This document shows positions 8,262-16,487 of a stretch of 64,000 nucleotides of DNA, in pieces. The notes under the pieces are model-generated. The model did no database searches. It worked only from the letters and a program-made list of their open reading frames with translations, and was not told the origin of the DNA. Position 1 is the stretch's first letter. Each line of letters opens with the position of its first letter. Made by a program: the position numbers and the translations under genes. The DNA is from Streptomyces californicus (lineage in GTDB: Bacteria > Actinomycetota > Actinomycetes > Streptomycetales > Streptomycetaceae): NCBI RefSeq assembly GCF_000717645.1, contig NZ_JNZZ01000002.1:511386-575385 (forward strand), written 5' to 3'.

Positions 8262-9130
8262 GCGGTCCTGCCTTCGGTGAGGGTACGGGGGCCGGCGAGG
8301 GCTTCCGTACGGGCGGGGGTGCGGGTGCGCAGGCGCCGCCAGGCCAGCAGCGAGCAGAGCGCGAAGCCCAGCGCGTTGCCGAGGCCGTGGGTGGCGGCCA
8401 TCCAGGTCAAGGAGGGGTGGGGCAGTCCGGTCGCCTCGCCGACCGCCCAGCTCAGCGCCAGCAGCATCGTGGCCACCAGGACGGCGGCGGAGGCGAGCAG
8501 CAGGTACCGGGTCGTCCGGTCCCGGCCCGCGGCGCGGCCCAGGCGCCAGGTCAGCAGCCCCACCGTCCACATCCCGGCGGTGAGGACGACCGCTCCCACG
8601 AGTTCGGCCCAGTCGCCGATGAAGTAGCCGGCCAGGACGAGCAGGGTGCCCAGGGGCACGCTCAGGGCGGCGAACCGGCCCGCCGGACCGTCGGAGACCC
8701 GGCAGACCAGGCCCGCGATCAGCGCGGCGGCGAATCCGGCGAAGTGGAAGTGCGGCACGGTCAGCGCCAGGATCCCGAGGTCGAAGCCGAACAGCTGGTG
8801 GCCCGAGCGCTCGGCCACCAGCGCGGTCGCGGCGACGGCCGGGGTGACCAGGGCGGTGAGGAGGGCGATTCCGGCCGGGCCGAGATCCCGCCCTCGGGCC
8901 GCCCGCCGTGGCGCGTACAGCGCGAGCAGGACGGTGCCCAGCGCGTAGCAGCACGCGAGAGCCGTGGCCGGCCCGCCGCGCGGCAGCCAGAGGGCGATCG
9001 CGCCGGGCACGGCGAACAGGGGCCAGAGCCGGCGTATCCGGTCCAGCTCGCGCAGCTCGGTCAGCCGGAGCCCCGCCGGGACCACGACGAGCATGCCCAG
9101 CATGACGATGACGTTGACCAGGACGGACAC
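8258..9130 (-). CDS. YndJ-like integral membrane protein
   Basis: The 290-aa hydrophobic protein has about nine or ten membrane segments and a conserved LTVPHFHFAGFAAALIAG block with two His, typical of YndJ-like proteins. The longer frame starting at 9277 would run through two operator palindromes; the GTG at 9128-9130 with GGGGG about 7 nt upstream is chosen instead. It is the first gene of the operon YndJ - DUF1990 - LMF. The function is not established; the conserved histidines hint at metal or lipid chemistry, which is inference. Confidence 0.82.
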   Translation of the reverse strand: MSVLVNVIVMLGMLVVVPAGLRLTELRELDRIRRLWPLFAVPGAIALWLPRGGPATALACCYALGTVLLALYAPRRAARGRDLGPAGIALLTALVTPAVAATALVAERSGHQLFGFDLGILALTVPHFHFAGFAAALIAGLVCRVSDGPAGRFAALSVPLGTLLVLAGYFIGDWAELVGAVVLTAGMWTVGLLTWRLGRAAGRDRTTRYLLLASAAVLVATMLLALSWAVGEATGLPHPSLTWMAATHGLGNALGFALCSLLAWRRLRTRTPARTEALAGPRTLTEGRTA

Positions 9131-9154
9131 GGCTGACCCCCACGACTCCGCGAA

Positions 9155-9209
9155 TTGAACGCGTTCAAGTTCTGAGGTGAGAGTAGAGGGTTTCTTGAAC
9201 GCGTTCAAG
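9155..9209. promoter_or_regulatory. Two identical TTGAACGCGTTCAA palindromes (repressor operators)
   Basis: A 14-bp perfect palindrome lies at 9155-9168 and again at 9195-9208 (16 bp there, 9194-9209, with flanking C/G). The copies start exactly 40 bp apart, close to four helical turns, and sit 25 and 65 bp upstream of the YndJ-like start. The DUF6777 gene starts about 100 bp away on the other strand. The form is typical of a TetR-type or similar dimeric repressor; no such regulator gene lies in the window. Confidence 0.75.
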
Positions 9210-9307
9210 GCGGGGTGCCGGGCAGTCGTCGGCTTGCGGGTCCGTGCGCGGTGCGGCACAGATGGTGACGACACCATCCGTTTTCCGGAGACAGGCAGGA
9301 GAGCTCT

Positions 9308-10393
9308 GTGCGCTCACCCAGACGTATCCGGCGGACCGCGCTCGCCGCGCTGTCCGCCGGAGTGCTGCTCGCCGTCGCGGGCTGCGCCGAAGGCGGCGAC
9401 CGGACGGCGAAGGGCACCACGGGCACGGCGGAGGCCAAGGACGTCCTCCTCCAGCCGCTCGCCTCCCCCGGCCCCGGACCGTTCACCGCGTCCACGGCTC
9501 GGGCGCCGGCCTCTCCGGCCCCCTCCGCCACCCCGGACTCCGCCCCGCCCTCCGCCACCCGTACGGTCCACCGGGTCTCGGGCGCCGCTCCGGGGCTCTA
9601 CAGCGGCAGCCGCTCCGTCGCCGCCTGCGACGTCGAGCGGCAGACGCGTCTGCTCGCCGACGACAAGGGCAAGGGGCGCGCCTTCGCCGAGGCGTCCGAC
9701 ATCGAGGCCGTCCAGATCCCGGGCTACCTGAAGTCGCTCACCCCGGTCGTCCTCAGCGTCGACACCCAGGTCACCAACCACGGCTACGGCGGCGGATCGG
9801 CCACCGCCTTCCAGGCCGTGCTCCAGGCGGGCACCGCCGTCCTGGTCGACGGCCGGGGAATGCCCCGCGTCCGGTGCGCCTGCGGCAACCCGCTGAAGCC
9901 GGCCGGGACGGCGGACGGGAAGGCCGCCCACCGGGGCGAACGCTGGCCCGGCTACGACCCCGCCCGCGTCGCGGCCGTCGATCCCGGCCCGCGGGCGGCC
10001 ACCAGCCTGATCATCGCCGACACCGACGACAACACCTGGATCCAGCGGACCGTGGGCGACAGCGGCGGCCGCGACCGCACCCCGGACGACCCGCCGCCGT
10101 TCGAGCCCGACGCCGAACTGCTCTTCCCCTCGCCCGGCCGCCCCACCGAATCCGCGCCTGCGGAACCCACCCCGTCCGACCCCTCGGCGCCTCGGGAGCC
10201 CACGGACCCCGGCCCCGGAGAGCCGTCCGACGACTCCGGCGACCCGCCGCCCGGCGATCCGTGGGAGTTCGAGGAGGGCGTACCGGACGTCGCGCCCGAG
10301 CCGACCCAGGTCTTCCCCGCCGAACCGGACGAGCCCGCCGCCCCCGACGAGGAGCCCATGGAAGCGGGCCTCGGCGACGGCTTCACCGGCTGA
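9308..10393 (+). CDS. Secreted lipoprotein with DUF6777-like domain
   Basis: The 361-aa product has a lipoprotein signal with lipobox LAVAGC (lipidated Cys near residue 26), a Pro/Ser/Ala-rich spacer to about 85, a globular domain at about 90-250 (QTRLLADDKGKGRAFAEA, VRCACGNPL) and a long acidic Pro-rich tail. This is what I associate with DUF6777 proteins, which are of unknown role. The start is GTG with GGAG nearby. It is transcribed away from the YndJ operon and may share the operators between them. Confidence 0.8.
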   Translation: MRSPRRIRRTALAALSAGVLLAVAGCAEGGDRTAKGTTGTAEAKDVLLQPLASPGPGPFTASTARAPASPAPSATPDSAPPSATRTVHRVSGAAPGLYSGSRSVAACDVERQTRLLADDKGKGRAFAEASDIEAVQIPGYLKSLTPVVLSVDTQVTNHGYGGGSATAFQAVLQAGTAVLVDGRGMPRVRCACGNPLKPAGTADGKAAHRGERWPGYDPARVAAVDPGPRAATSLIIADTDDNTWIQRTVGDSGGRDRTPDDPPPFEPDAELLFPSPGRPTESAPAEPTPSDPSAPREPTDPGPGEPSDDSGDPPPGDPWEFEEGVPDVAPEPTQVFPAEPDEPAAPDEEPMEAGLGDGFTG

Positions 10394-10518
10394 GCGGACC
10401 GTACGAAACCTGACCCCGGTATGGCGGCCCGCACCACCGGCCGCCGTACCGGGGCACGGCGGCATCGGACCGGAGGCGGACGGCGCCGGACGAGAAGAAT
10501 CCGACAGATGGTGGAAGA

Positions 10519-12591
10519 GTGGCCGACATGGATGATCGGGCAGCGGGCGCCCTGTCGCTCCCCGACGACTGGCCCGCCCACCCGGACCTCAGCCTCGCCC
10601 TGAACCGTATGGGCAGCTTCGACTGGGACCTCGACACCGGCCTCATGCACATGGACCGGCCCGCCCTCGACGTGTTCGACCTGACCCCGGACGAATACGA
10701 CGACCGGCCGGCCTCGCTCGCCCCGCGCGTGCCCACGGACGAGGCGCAGCGCCTGGACGGGCTCGTCTCGCACGCCCTCAAGAGCGGCCGGGTGAACTAC
10801 GGCGCGTACTTCCGGGTCCAGCGGCGCGACGGCACCCTGCGCTGGACCCACACCCAGGGGTTCGTCCGCCGCGACGAGACCGGCCGGCCGCGCCGCATCA
10901 TCGGAATCGTCCGCGACGCCACCCAGGAACTGGCCGACTCCACCGCCCGGCACGAACTGGACGAGGAGCGCCGCCGGCGCACCAGCCTGGTCGAGGGCAC
11001 CACCGCCGCGCTCGCCCACGCCCGTACCGTCAAGGACGTCATCGCCGTCCTCAAGAACTCCCAGGGGCTCGCCCACCTCGGGGCCACCAGCCTCGTCATG
11101 GGCCTGCTGGAGTCCGGCCGCATCCACCTCGTGGCCGACGGCCCGGAGGCCGCGCACGTCCCCGGCACCCGGTACACCCGGGTGGACGAGCAGTACCCGA
11201 TGAGCGAGGTGGTCCGCACGCTGGCCCCCCGCTTCATCGAGTCCGCCGAGGAGTTCGCCGCCTCCTACCCGATCCTGTGGCCCGGCATCAGCCGCCTCGG
11301 GATCACCTCCGCCGCCTACATGCCGCTGATCGCCCAGGCCCGCCCGATCGGCGCGCTCGGCCTCCTCTACAGCGACAAGGCCGGCTTCACCGCCGACGAA
11401 CGCAACCTCCTGATGGCGCTCGGCACCTCGATCGCCCAGAGTCTCCAGCGCGCCATGCTCTACGAACAGGAGCACGACCTCGCCGAGGGGCTCCAGCAGG
11501 CGATGCTCCCGCGCCGGATCCCCGCCGTGCCCGGCGCACAGGTCGCCGTCCGCTACCGCTCCGCCCGCCTCGGCCGGGACATCGGCGGCGACTGGTACGA
11601 CCTGATCCCGCTGCCCGGCGGCCGTGTCGGCGCCGTCATCGGGGACGTGCAGGGGCACGACACGCACGCCGCCGCCGTCATGGGACAGCTGCGGATCGTC
11701 CTGCGCGCGTACGCCGCCGAGGGGCACAGCCCCGCCACGGTGATGGCCCGCGCCTCCGTCTTCCTCCACGAACTGGACACCGACCGCTTCGCCACCTGCA
11801 CCTACGCCGAGGCCGACCTCACCACCGGGGTCGTGCAGGTGGTCCGCGCCGGCCATGTCGACCCGGTGGTGCGGGACGTGGACGGCGCCTGCCGCAGGGT
11901 GGTGGCCGAGGGCGGGCTGCCCCTGGGCCTCTCGGCGGAGTTCGGGCGGCTGGAGTACCCGGTCGCGACGGTGGAACTCGACCCGGGCCAGACGATGATC
12001 CTGTTCACCGACGGACTCGTCGAACTCCCGGGCTCCGACCTCGACGAGGGCATGCAGCGGCTCACCGCACTCGTCGCGGACGGCCCGCGGGACCTGCAGG
12101 AGCTGGCCGACCTGCTCTGCGACGCCGTCGACGGCCACGGCGGCCAGGACGACGTCGCGGTCCTGCTGTTGCGCCGCCGCGCCGCCCACGCCCCGCAGTC
12201 GGGCGGCCGGCTCCAGCAGCACGTCGCCCAGAACGACCCCGCGGCGCTGAGCTCGGCCCGGCACATGATCCGGGCCGCGGTGCGGGCCTGGGGCGCGAAG
12301 GACCGGGCCGACGAGATCGAGCTCGCGGCCGACGAGCTGACCACCAACGCGCTCATGCACACCGACGGCGGTGCGATCGTCACGGTCCGGGTCCTCACCG
12401 GAGCCGAGCGGCGGCTGCGCGTGGACGTCGAGGACCGCTCCAGCGCGCTGCCCCGGCGCCGCGACGCGGGCGAGGACGGGGTGTCGGGGCGCGGCCTGAT
12501 GCTGGTGGACCGGCTGGCCGACGCCTGGGGCGTGGAGTCGCGCGGCAGCGGCAAGTGCGTGTGGTGCGAGTTCCTCATCCCGGCGCGCTGA
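10519..12591 (+). CDS. PAS-GAF-PP2C-HATPase regulator (SpoIIE phosphatase fused to anti-sigma kinase)
   Basis: The 690-aa product holds a PAS domain near 20-135, GAF near 150-320, a SpoIIE-type PP2C near 335-555 (IGGDWYDLIPL, VIGDVQGHD, FTDGLVELPG, GGQDDVAVLL) and a C-terminal HATPase_c of the RsbW/SpoIIAB type (ELAADELTTNALMHTDG, GRGLMLVDRLADAWG). Both the phosphatase and the kinase of a partner switch are therefore in one protein, read by two sensory domains. The start is GTG at 10519; an ATG nine bases in has a comparable ribosome site. No sigma or STAS gene is adjacent. Its 3' end is duplicated in tandem just past the stop. Confidence 0.92.
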   Translation: MADMDDRAAGALSLPDDWPAHPDLSLALNRMGSFDWDLDTGLMHMDRPALDVFDLTPDEYDDRPASLAPRVPTDEAQRLDGLVSHALKSGRVNYGAYFRVQRRDGTLRWTHTQGFVRRDETGRPRRIIGIVRDATQELADSTARHELDEERRRRTSLVEGTTAALAHARTVKDVIAVLKNSQGLAHLGATSLVMGLLESGRIHLVADGPEAAHVPGTRYTRVDEQYPMSEVVRTLAPRFIESAEEFAASYPILWPGISRLGITSAAYMPLIAQARPIGALGLLYSDKAGFTADERNLLMALGTSIAQSLQRAMLYEQEHDLAEGLQQAMLPRRIPAVPGAQVAVRYRSARLGRDIGGDWYDLIPLPGGRVGAVIGDVQGHDTHAAAVMGQLRIVLRAYAAEGHSPATVMARASVFLHELDTDRFATCTYAEADLTTGVVQVVRAGHVDPVVRDVDGACRRVVAEGGLPLGLSAEFGRLEYPVATVELDPGQTMILFTDGLVELPGSDLDEGMQRLTALVADGPRDLQELADLLCDAVDGHGGQDDVAVLLLRRRAAHAPQSGGRLQQHVAQNDPAALSSARHMIRAAVRAWGAKDRADEIELAADELTTNALMHTDGGAIVTVRVLTGAERRLRVDVEDRSSALPRRRDAGEDGVSGRGLMLVDRLADAWGVESRGSGKCVWCEFLIPAR

Positions 12592-12638
12592 GCCCGGTCC
12601 GGCGAGCGCCGGCGCGCTGAGCTCCGGTCCGCCGGACG
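12581..12638. repeat. 29-bp imperfect tandem duplication of a gene's 3' end
   Basis: The unit beginning CGGCGCGCTGAGC at 12581, which contains the regulator's stop codon, is repeated at 12610 with a 29-bp period and a few substitutions. Confidence 0.7.
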
Positions 12639-12670
12639 TCGGCGCGGACCGCGCACAGGTCTCCTGACAG

Positions 12671-12689
12671 GCAGCCGGCCCCCGGCTGC
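12671..12689. terminator. Hairpin between the PP2C regulator and the glycosylase gene
   Basis: Bases 12671-12678 pair perfectly with 12682-12689 around CCC. It lies 80 bp past the upstream stop and directly before a probable -10 (CAGTCT at 12692-12697), so it may end the upstream transcript. Confidence 0.5.
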
Positions 12690-12703
12690 GGCAGTCTGGG
12701 ACC

Positions 12704-13564
12704 ATGCCCGAACTGCCCGAAGTCGAAGCCCTGCGGGTCTTTCTCGACGACCGCCTGGTCGGCAAGGAGATCGCCCGCGTCCTGCCGCTGGCGATCAGCG
12801 TCCTCAAGACGTACGACCCGCCGCTGAGCGCCCTGGACGGCACGACCGTCACCTCGGTCGCCCGGCACGGCAAGTTCCTCGACATCGAGGCGGGCGGGCT
12901 GCACCTCTGCACGCACCTCGCCCGAGCCGGCTGGCTGCGCTGGAAGGACTCCTTCCCCGCCGCCCCGCCGCGTCCCGGCAAGGGGCCGCTCGCCCTGCGC
13001 CTGGTCACCACCGACGGCGACGGCTTCGACCTGACGGAGATGGGCACCAAGAAGCGCCTCTCGGTCCACCTCGTCCACGACCCCATGGAGGTCCCGGGCA
13101 TCGCCCGGCTCGGCCCGGACCCGCTGGCCGACGCCTTCGACCGGGACGCGTTCGCCGCGCTGCTCGCCGGGGAACGCCGCCAGATCAAGGGCGCGCTGCG
13201 GGACCAGTCGCTGATCGCGGGCATCGGCAACGCCTACAGCGACGAGATCCTGCACGTCGCGAAGATGTCCCCGTTCAAACGGACCGCCGACCTCCGCGAG
13301 GACGACGTCACCCGCCTGTACACCGCGCTGCGCACCACGCTCGAGGACGCCGTGGACCGCTCCAGCGGAGTCGAGGCGGGCAAACTGAAGGCCGAGAAGA
13401 AGACCGGGATGCGGGTCCACGGGCGGGCCGGCGAGGCGTGCCCGGTCTGCGGGGACACCGTCCTGGAGGTCTCCTTCAGCGACTCCGCGCTCCAGTACTG
13501 CCCCACCTGCCAGACCGGCGGCAAACCGCTGGCCGACCGGAGGCTCTCCAAGTTCCTGAAGTGA
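12704..13564 (+). CDS. Fpg/Nei-family DNA glycosylase/AP lyase
   Basis: The 286-aa product begins MPELPEVE, exposing catalytic Pro2 and Glu3 after Met removal. It has the helix-two-turn-helix motif (IAGIGNAYSDEILH) and a C-terminal zinc finger (CPVCG ... CPTCQ) ending in LADRRLSKFLK. It excises oxidised bases by beta/delta elimination. The missing stretch typical of Fpg MutM, and the K-rich KAEKKTGMRVHGR segment, suggest the actinobacterial Nei-like subgroup. A CAGTCT six bases before the ATG suggests a leaderless transcript. Confidence 0.93.
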   Translation: MPELPEVEALRVFLDDRLVGKEIARVLPLAISVLKTYDPPLSALDGTTVTSVARHGKFLDIEAGGLHLCTHLARAGWLRWKDSFPAAPPRPGKGPLALRLVTTDGDGFDLTEMGTKKRLSVHLVHDPMEVPGIARLGPDPLADAFDRDAFAALLAGERRQIKGALRDQSLIAGIGNAYSDEILHVAKMSPFKRTADLREDDVTRLYTALRTTLEDAVDRSSGVEAGKLKAEKKTGMRVHGRAGEACPVCGDTVLEVSFSDSALQYCPTCQTGGKPLADRRLSKFLK

Positions 13565-13727
13565 GGGCCGGGCGCACCGCGAACGGGACCGCCGCCGCGT
13601 GTTCCCACGACGCCGTTCCCGCCGCGCGCGGGCCCGTCCGGGAACCCCCCGGCGGCAGGGGCGCCGGCAAGTGCTGCGGTACGGGAACAAGCCGCACATC
13701 ACCCGCGCCAACGGCCCCGGGAGCACC

Positions 13728-13741
13728 TACACTCCGGCCTC
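13728..13741 (+). promoter_or_regulatory. Probable leaderless promoter (-10 TACACT) of the LytTR regulator
   Basis: TACACT at 13728-13733 ends 8 nt before the ATG at 13742 and no Shine-Dalgarno lies between. Transcription starting at or beside the A of the ATG is expected. The same layout recurs at 14609. Confidence 0.55.
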
Positions 13742-14494
13742 ATGCTGCGCGTACTCGCCGTCGACGACGAACCACCCGCCCTGGAGGAACTGCTCTACCT
13801 CCTGCGCGCCGACCCCCGGGTCCGCAGCGCGGAGGGCGCGACCGGGGCGACCGAGGCGCTGCGCCGCATCGGCGGCGCGGTGGACGCGGGACCCGACGAC
13901 CCGTCCGCGATCGACGTCGTCTTCCTCGACATCCACATGGCCGGTCTCACCGGGCTCGACGTCGCCCAGCTCCTCGCCGGGTTCGCCGCACCGCCGCTCA
14001 TCGTCTTCGTCACCGCGCACGAGGGCTTCGCCCTCCAGGCGTTCGACCTCAAGGCCGTCGACTACGTCCTCAAACCGGTCCGCCGCGAACGCCTCGCCGA
14101 GGCCGTCCGCCGGGTCGCCGAGCAGGTGGGGGACCGGTCCGCCCCCGTCCACGACGGCGCGGGCGACCAGATCCCCGTCGAACTCGGCGGCGTCATCCGC
14201 TTCGTCCCCATCGACGAGATCGCGTACGCCGAGGCGCAGGGCGACTACGCGCGGCTGCACACCGCCACCGGAAGCCACCTCGTCCGCATCCCGCTCACCA
14301 CCCTGGAGGAGCGCTGGCGCTCCCGCGGCTTCGTCCGCATCCACCGCCGCCACCTGGTGGCCCTCGGCCGGATCGACGAACTGCGCCTGGACGCGGGCAG
14401 CATGAGCGTACGCATCGGGCAGGCCGAGCTCGCCGTCAGCCGCCGCCACACCCGCGCACTGCGCGACCTCCTGATGCGCCAGGGCGGCCGCTGA
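13742..14494 (+). CDS. LytTR-family response regulator
   Basis: The 250-aa product has a receiver (VDDE near residues 7-10, phosphoacceptor D63 in FLDIHMAG, K in VLKPV) and a C-terminal LytTR DNA-binding domain (FVPIDEIAYAEAQGDYARLH, FVRIHRRHLVAL). It should pair with the LytS-type kinase encoded at 16484, the last gene of the cluster, with a transporter and small membrane protein between. That arrangement resembles the LytSR-type systems that sense pyruvate or acetate and control carboxylate uptake; the ligand here is inference. Confidence 0.92.
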   Translation: MLRVLAVDDEPPALEELLYLLRADPRVRSAEGATGATEALRRIGGAVDAGPDDPSAIDVVFLDIHMAGLTGLDVAQLLAGFAAPPLIVFVTAHEGFALQAFDLKAVDYVLKPVRRERLAEAVRRVAEQVGDRSAPVHDGAGDQIPVELGGVIRFVPIDEIAYAEAQGDYARLHTATGSHLVRIPLTTLEERWRSRGFVRIHRRHLVALGRIDELRLDAGSMSVRIGQAELAVSRRHTRALRDLLMRQGGR

Positions 14495-14608
14495 CCTTCC
14501 CGACCGCCTCGCGGGAGAGCGCCGGCCGGGTCCTGGACGACCGTACGGCCCCGCCGCTGACCAGGGGAGACCATAAGCGATCCCTTCCCAGTGCGGCCCG
14601 CCGACGCC

Positions 14609-14622
14609 TACACTCCGAGCCC
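14609..14622 (+). promoter_or_regulatory. Probable leaderless promoter (-10 TACACT) of the small membrane protein gene
   Basis: TACACT at 14609-14614 ends 8 nt before the ATG at 14623, the same geometry and a very similar local sequence as before the LytTR gene. Confidence 0.55.
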
Positions 14623-14985
14623 ATGTCCGCAGAGCCAACCCCCCGGCGGGAAGTGGTCACGGGTCAGCCGCGCCGGGTGCGCCCGCTGCCCCGCTACCGC
14701 ACGCAGGCGGAGATCGACGAGCAGACCGCCCTCGGCGGCGCCTACGTACGCTCGCTGATGCGCGGCCAACTGCGCGCCGGACTCACCGTCTTCGCCGTGC
14801 TCGCCCTCGTCGCGGGCACCCTGCCGCTGCTCTTCGCCGCGCTGGACAGCTCCGCCCTGGTCTGGGGCGTGCTCGGCTTCGCCGCCTATCCTCCGCTGAC
14901 CCTCGCCGCCTGGTGGTACGTCCGCCGGGCCGAACGCAACGAACGCGACTTCGCCCGGCTGGTGGAGGGCCGCCCCGCACCGTGA
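14623..14985 (+). CDS. Small two-helix membrane protein paired with symporter (DUF485-like)
   Basis: The 120-aa product has a basic N-terminus (about 55 residues) and two membrane helices (GLTVFAVLALVAGTLPLLFA; ALVWGVLGFAAYPPLTLAAW) ending in YVRRAERNERDFARLV. In position and architecture it matches the DUF485 proteins encoded before ActP-type symporters. Its stop overlaps the symporter start (GTGA at 14982-14985), so translation is coupled and a structural or assembly role for the transporter is likely. Confidence 0.85.
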   Translation: MSAEPTPRREVVTGQPRRVRPLPRYRTQAEIDEQTALGGAYVRSLMRGQLRAGLTVFAVLALVAGTLPLLFAALDSSALVWGVLGFAAYPPLTLAAWWYVRRAERNERDFARLVEGRPAP

Positions 14986-16487
14986 GCGCCCCCGACCACA
15001 CGGCGTCCTGGGTGGCGGTCGCCCTCGTCGTCCTCGCCACCGTCCTCGTCGGCGGCTTCGGCCTGCGCATCTCCCGTACGACCTCCGACTTCTACGTCGC
15101 CTCCCGCACCGTGCGACCCCGCCTCAACGCCGCCGCGATCAGCGGCGAGTACCTCTCGGCCGCCTCCTTCCTCGGCGTCGCCGGGCTCGTCCTCGTCCAC
15201 GGCCCCGACATGCTCTGGTACCCGGTCGGCTACACCGCCGGATACCTGGTGCTCCTCGTCTTCGTCGCCGCGCCCCTGCGCCGCTCCGGCGCGTACACCC
15301 TGCCCGACTTCGCCGAGGGCCGGCTGGAATCGCGGCAGGTCCGACGGCTGGTCAGCGCCCTGGTCGTCGGCGCGGGCTGGCTCTACCTCGTTCCCCAGCT
15401 CCAGGGCGCCGGGCTGACCCTGAAGATCCTCACCGGCGCTCCGGGCTGGCTCGGCGACGTGCTCGTCGCCACCGTCGTCACCGCGGCCGTCGCGGCGGGC
15501 GGCATGCGCTCCATCACCTTCGTCCAGGTCTTCCAGTACTGGCTGAAACTGACCGCCCTACTGGTCCCCGCCCTCTTCCTGGTCCTCGCCTGGCAGGGCG
15601 ACGGCCGGCCCCGGGTCGGCCTCGACGAGCAACTCGCCGTCTTCCGCGCCGACCACCCGCTCTACGCCACCTACGGGCTGATCGTGGCGACCTTCCTCGG
15701 CACGATGGGCCTGCCCCACGTCGTCGTCCGCTTCTACACCAGCCCCAACGGCCGCGACGCCCGCCGCACCACCGTCGCCGTCCTCGCCCTGGTCGGCCTC
15801 TTCTACCTGCTGCCGCCGGTCTACGGCGCGCTCGGCCGCCTCTACACCCCCGAGCTGCGGTACGGGGGAGACGCCGACGCCGCCGTCCTGCTGCTGCCCG
15901 CCCGGATGATCGGCGGCGTCGGCGGCGACTTCCTGGGCGCGCTGCTCGCCGGCGGGGCGTTCGCCGCGTTCCTGTCCACCGCCTCCGGGCTCACCATGGC
16001 CGTCGCCGGCGTGATCACCCAGGACGTGCTGCCCTCGCGCGGGGTGCGCCACTTCCGCCTCGCCACCGTCCTCGCCATCGCCGTACCCCTGCTGATCTCG
16101 CTGCTGGTCAGCCGGGTTCCGGTGGCCGACGCCGTGGGCATGGCCTTCGCGGTCTCCGCCTCATCCTTCTGCCCGCTGCTCGTCCTCGGCATCTGGTGGC
16201 GGCGGCTCACCCCGCCGGGCGCGGTGGCCGGGCTCCTGCTCGGCGGCGGGTCGGCCCTGCTCGCCGTCGCCATCACCGTCAGCGGGGCCGTACGCCCGCC
16301 CGGCTGGCCGCACGCCCTGCTCGCCTGGCCCGCCGTCTGGTCCGTGCCCGTGGGCTTCCTCGCGATGATCCTCGTCTCGCTCGCCACCCCCGGGCGCATA
16401 CCGGCGGGCACCAACGCCGCCATGACCCGCTTCCACCTCCCCGAGGCCCTGTCCTCGGCACGGCCGGCCGCCGGGAGGGAGCGGTGA
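14982..16487 (+). CDS. Sodium/solute symporter (SSS family, ActP-like)
   Basis: The 501-aa protein has about thirteen hydrophobic helices and family motifs such as SDFYVASRTV near the start, AAISGEYLSAASFLG, a GLPHVVVRFYT loop and FLSTASGLTMAVAGVITQDV. ActP-type carriers import acetate, pyruvate or related short carboxylates with Na+. The GTG start overlaps the upstream stop by 4 bp, and its own stop overlaps the kinase start by 4 bp (GTGA). Co-location with a LytS/LytTR pair suggests substrate-induced expression. Confidence 0.92.
   Translation: MSAPDHTASWVAVALVVLATVLVGGFGLRISRTTSDFYVASRTVRPRLNAAAISGEYLSAASFLGVAGLVLVHGPDMLWYPVGYTAGYLVLLVFVAAPLRRSGAYTLPDFAEGRLESRQVRRLVSALVVGAGWLYLVPQLQGAGLTLKILTGAPGWLGDVLVATVVTAAVAAGGMRSITFVQVFQYWLKLTALLVPALFLVLAWQGDGRPRVGLDEQLAVFRADHPLYATYGLIVATFLGTMGLPHVVVRFYTSPNGRDARRTTVAVLALVGLFYLLPPVYGALGRLYTPELRYGGDADAAVLLLPARMIGGVGGDFLGALLAGGAFAAFLSTASGLTMAVAGVITQDVLPSRGVRHFRLATVLAIAVPLLISLLVSRVPVADAVGMAFAVSASSFCPLLVLGIWWRRLTPPGAVAGLLLGGGSALLAVAITVSGAVRPPGWPHALLAWPAVWSVPVGFLAMILVSLATPGRIPAGTNAAMTRFHLPEALSSARPAAGRER

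Noticed and set aside
9952..13230. 1,092-aa minus-strand ORF
   Set aside because: Antisense of the PP2C regulator and glycosylase genes, a common artefact of high G+C bias.
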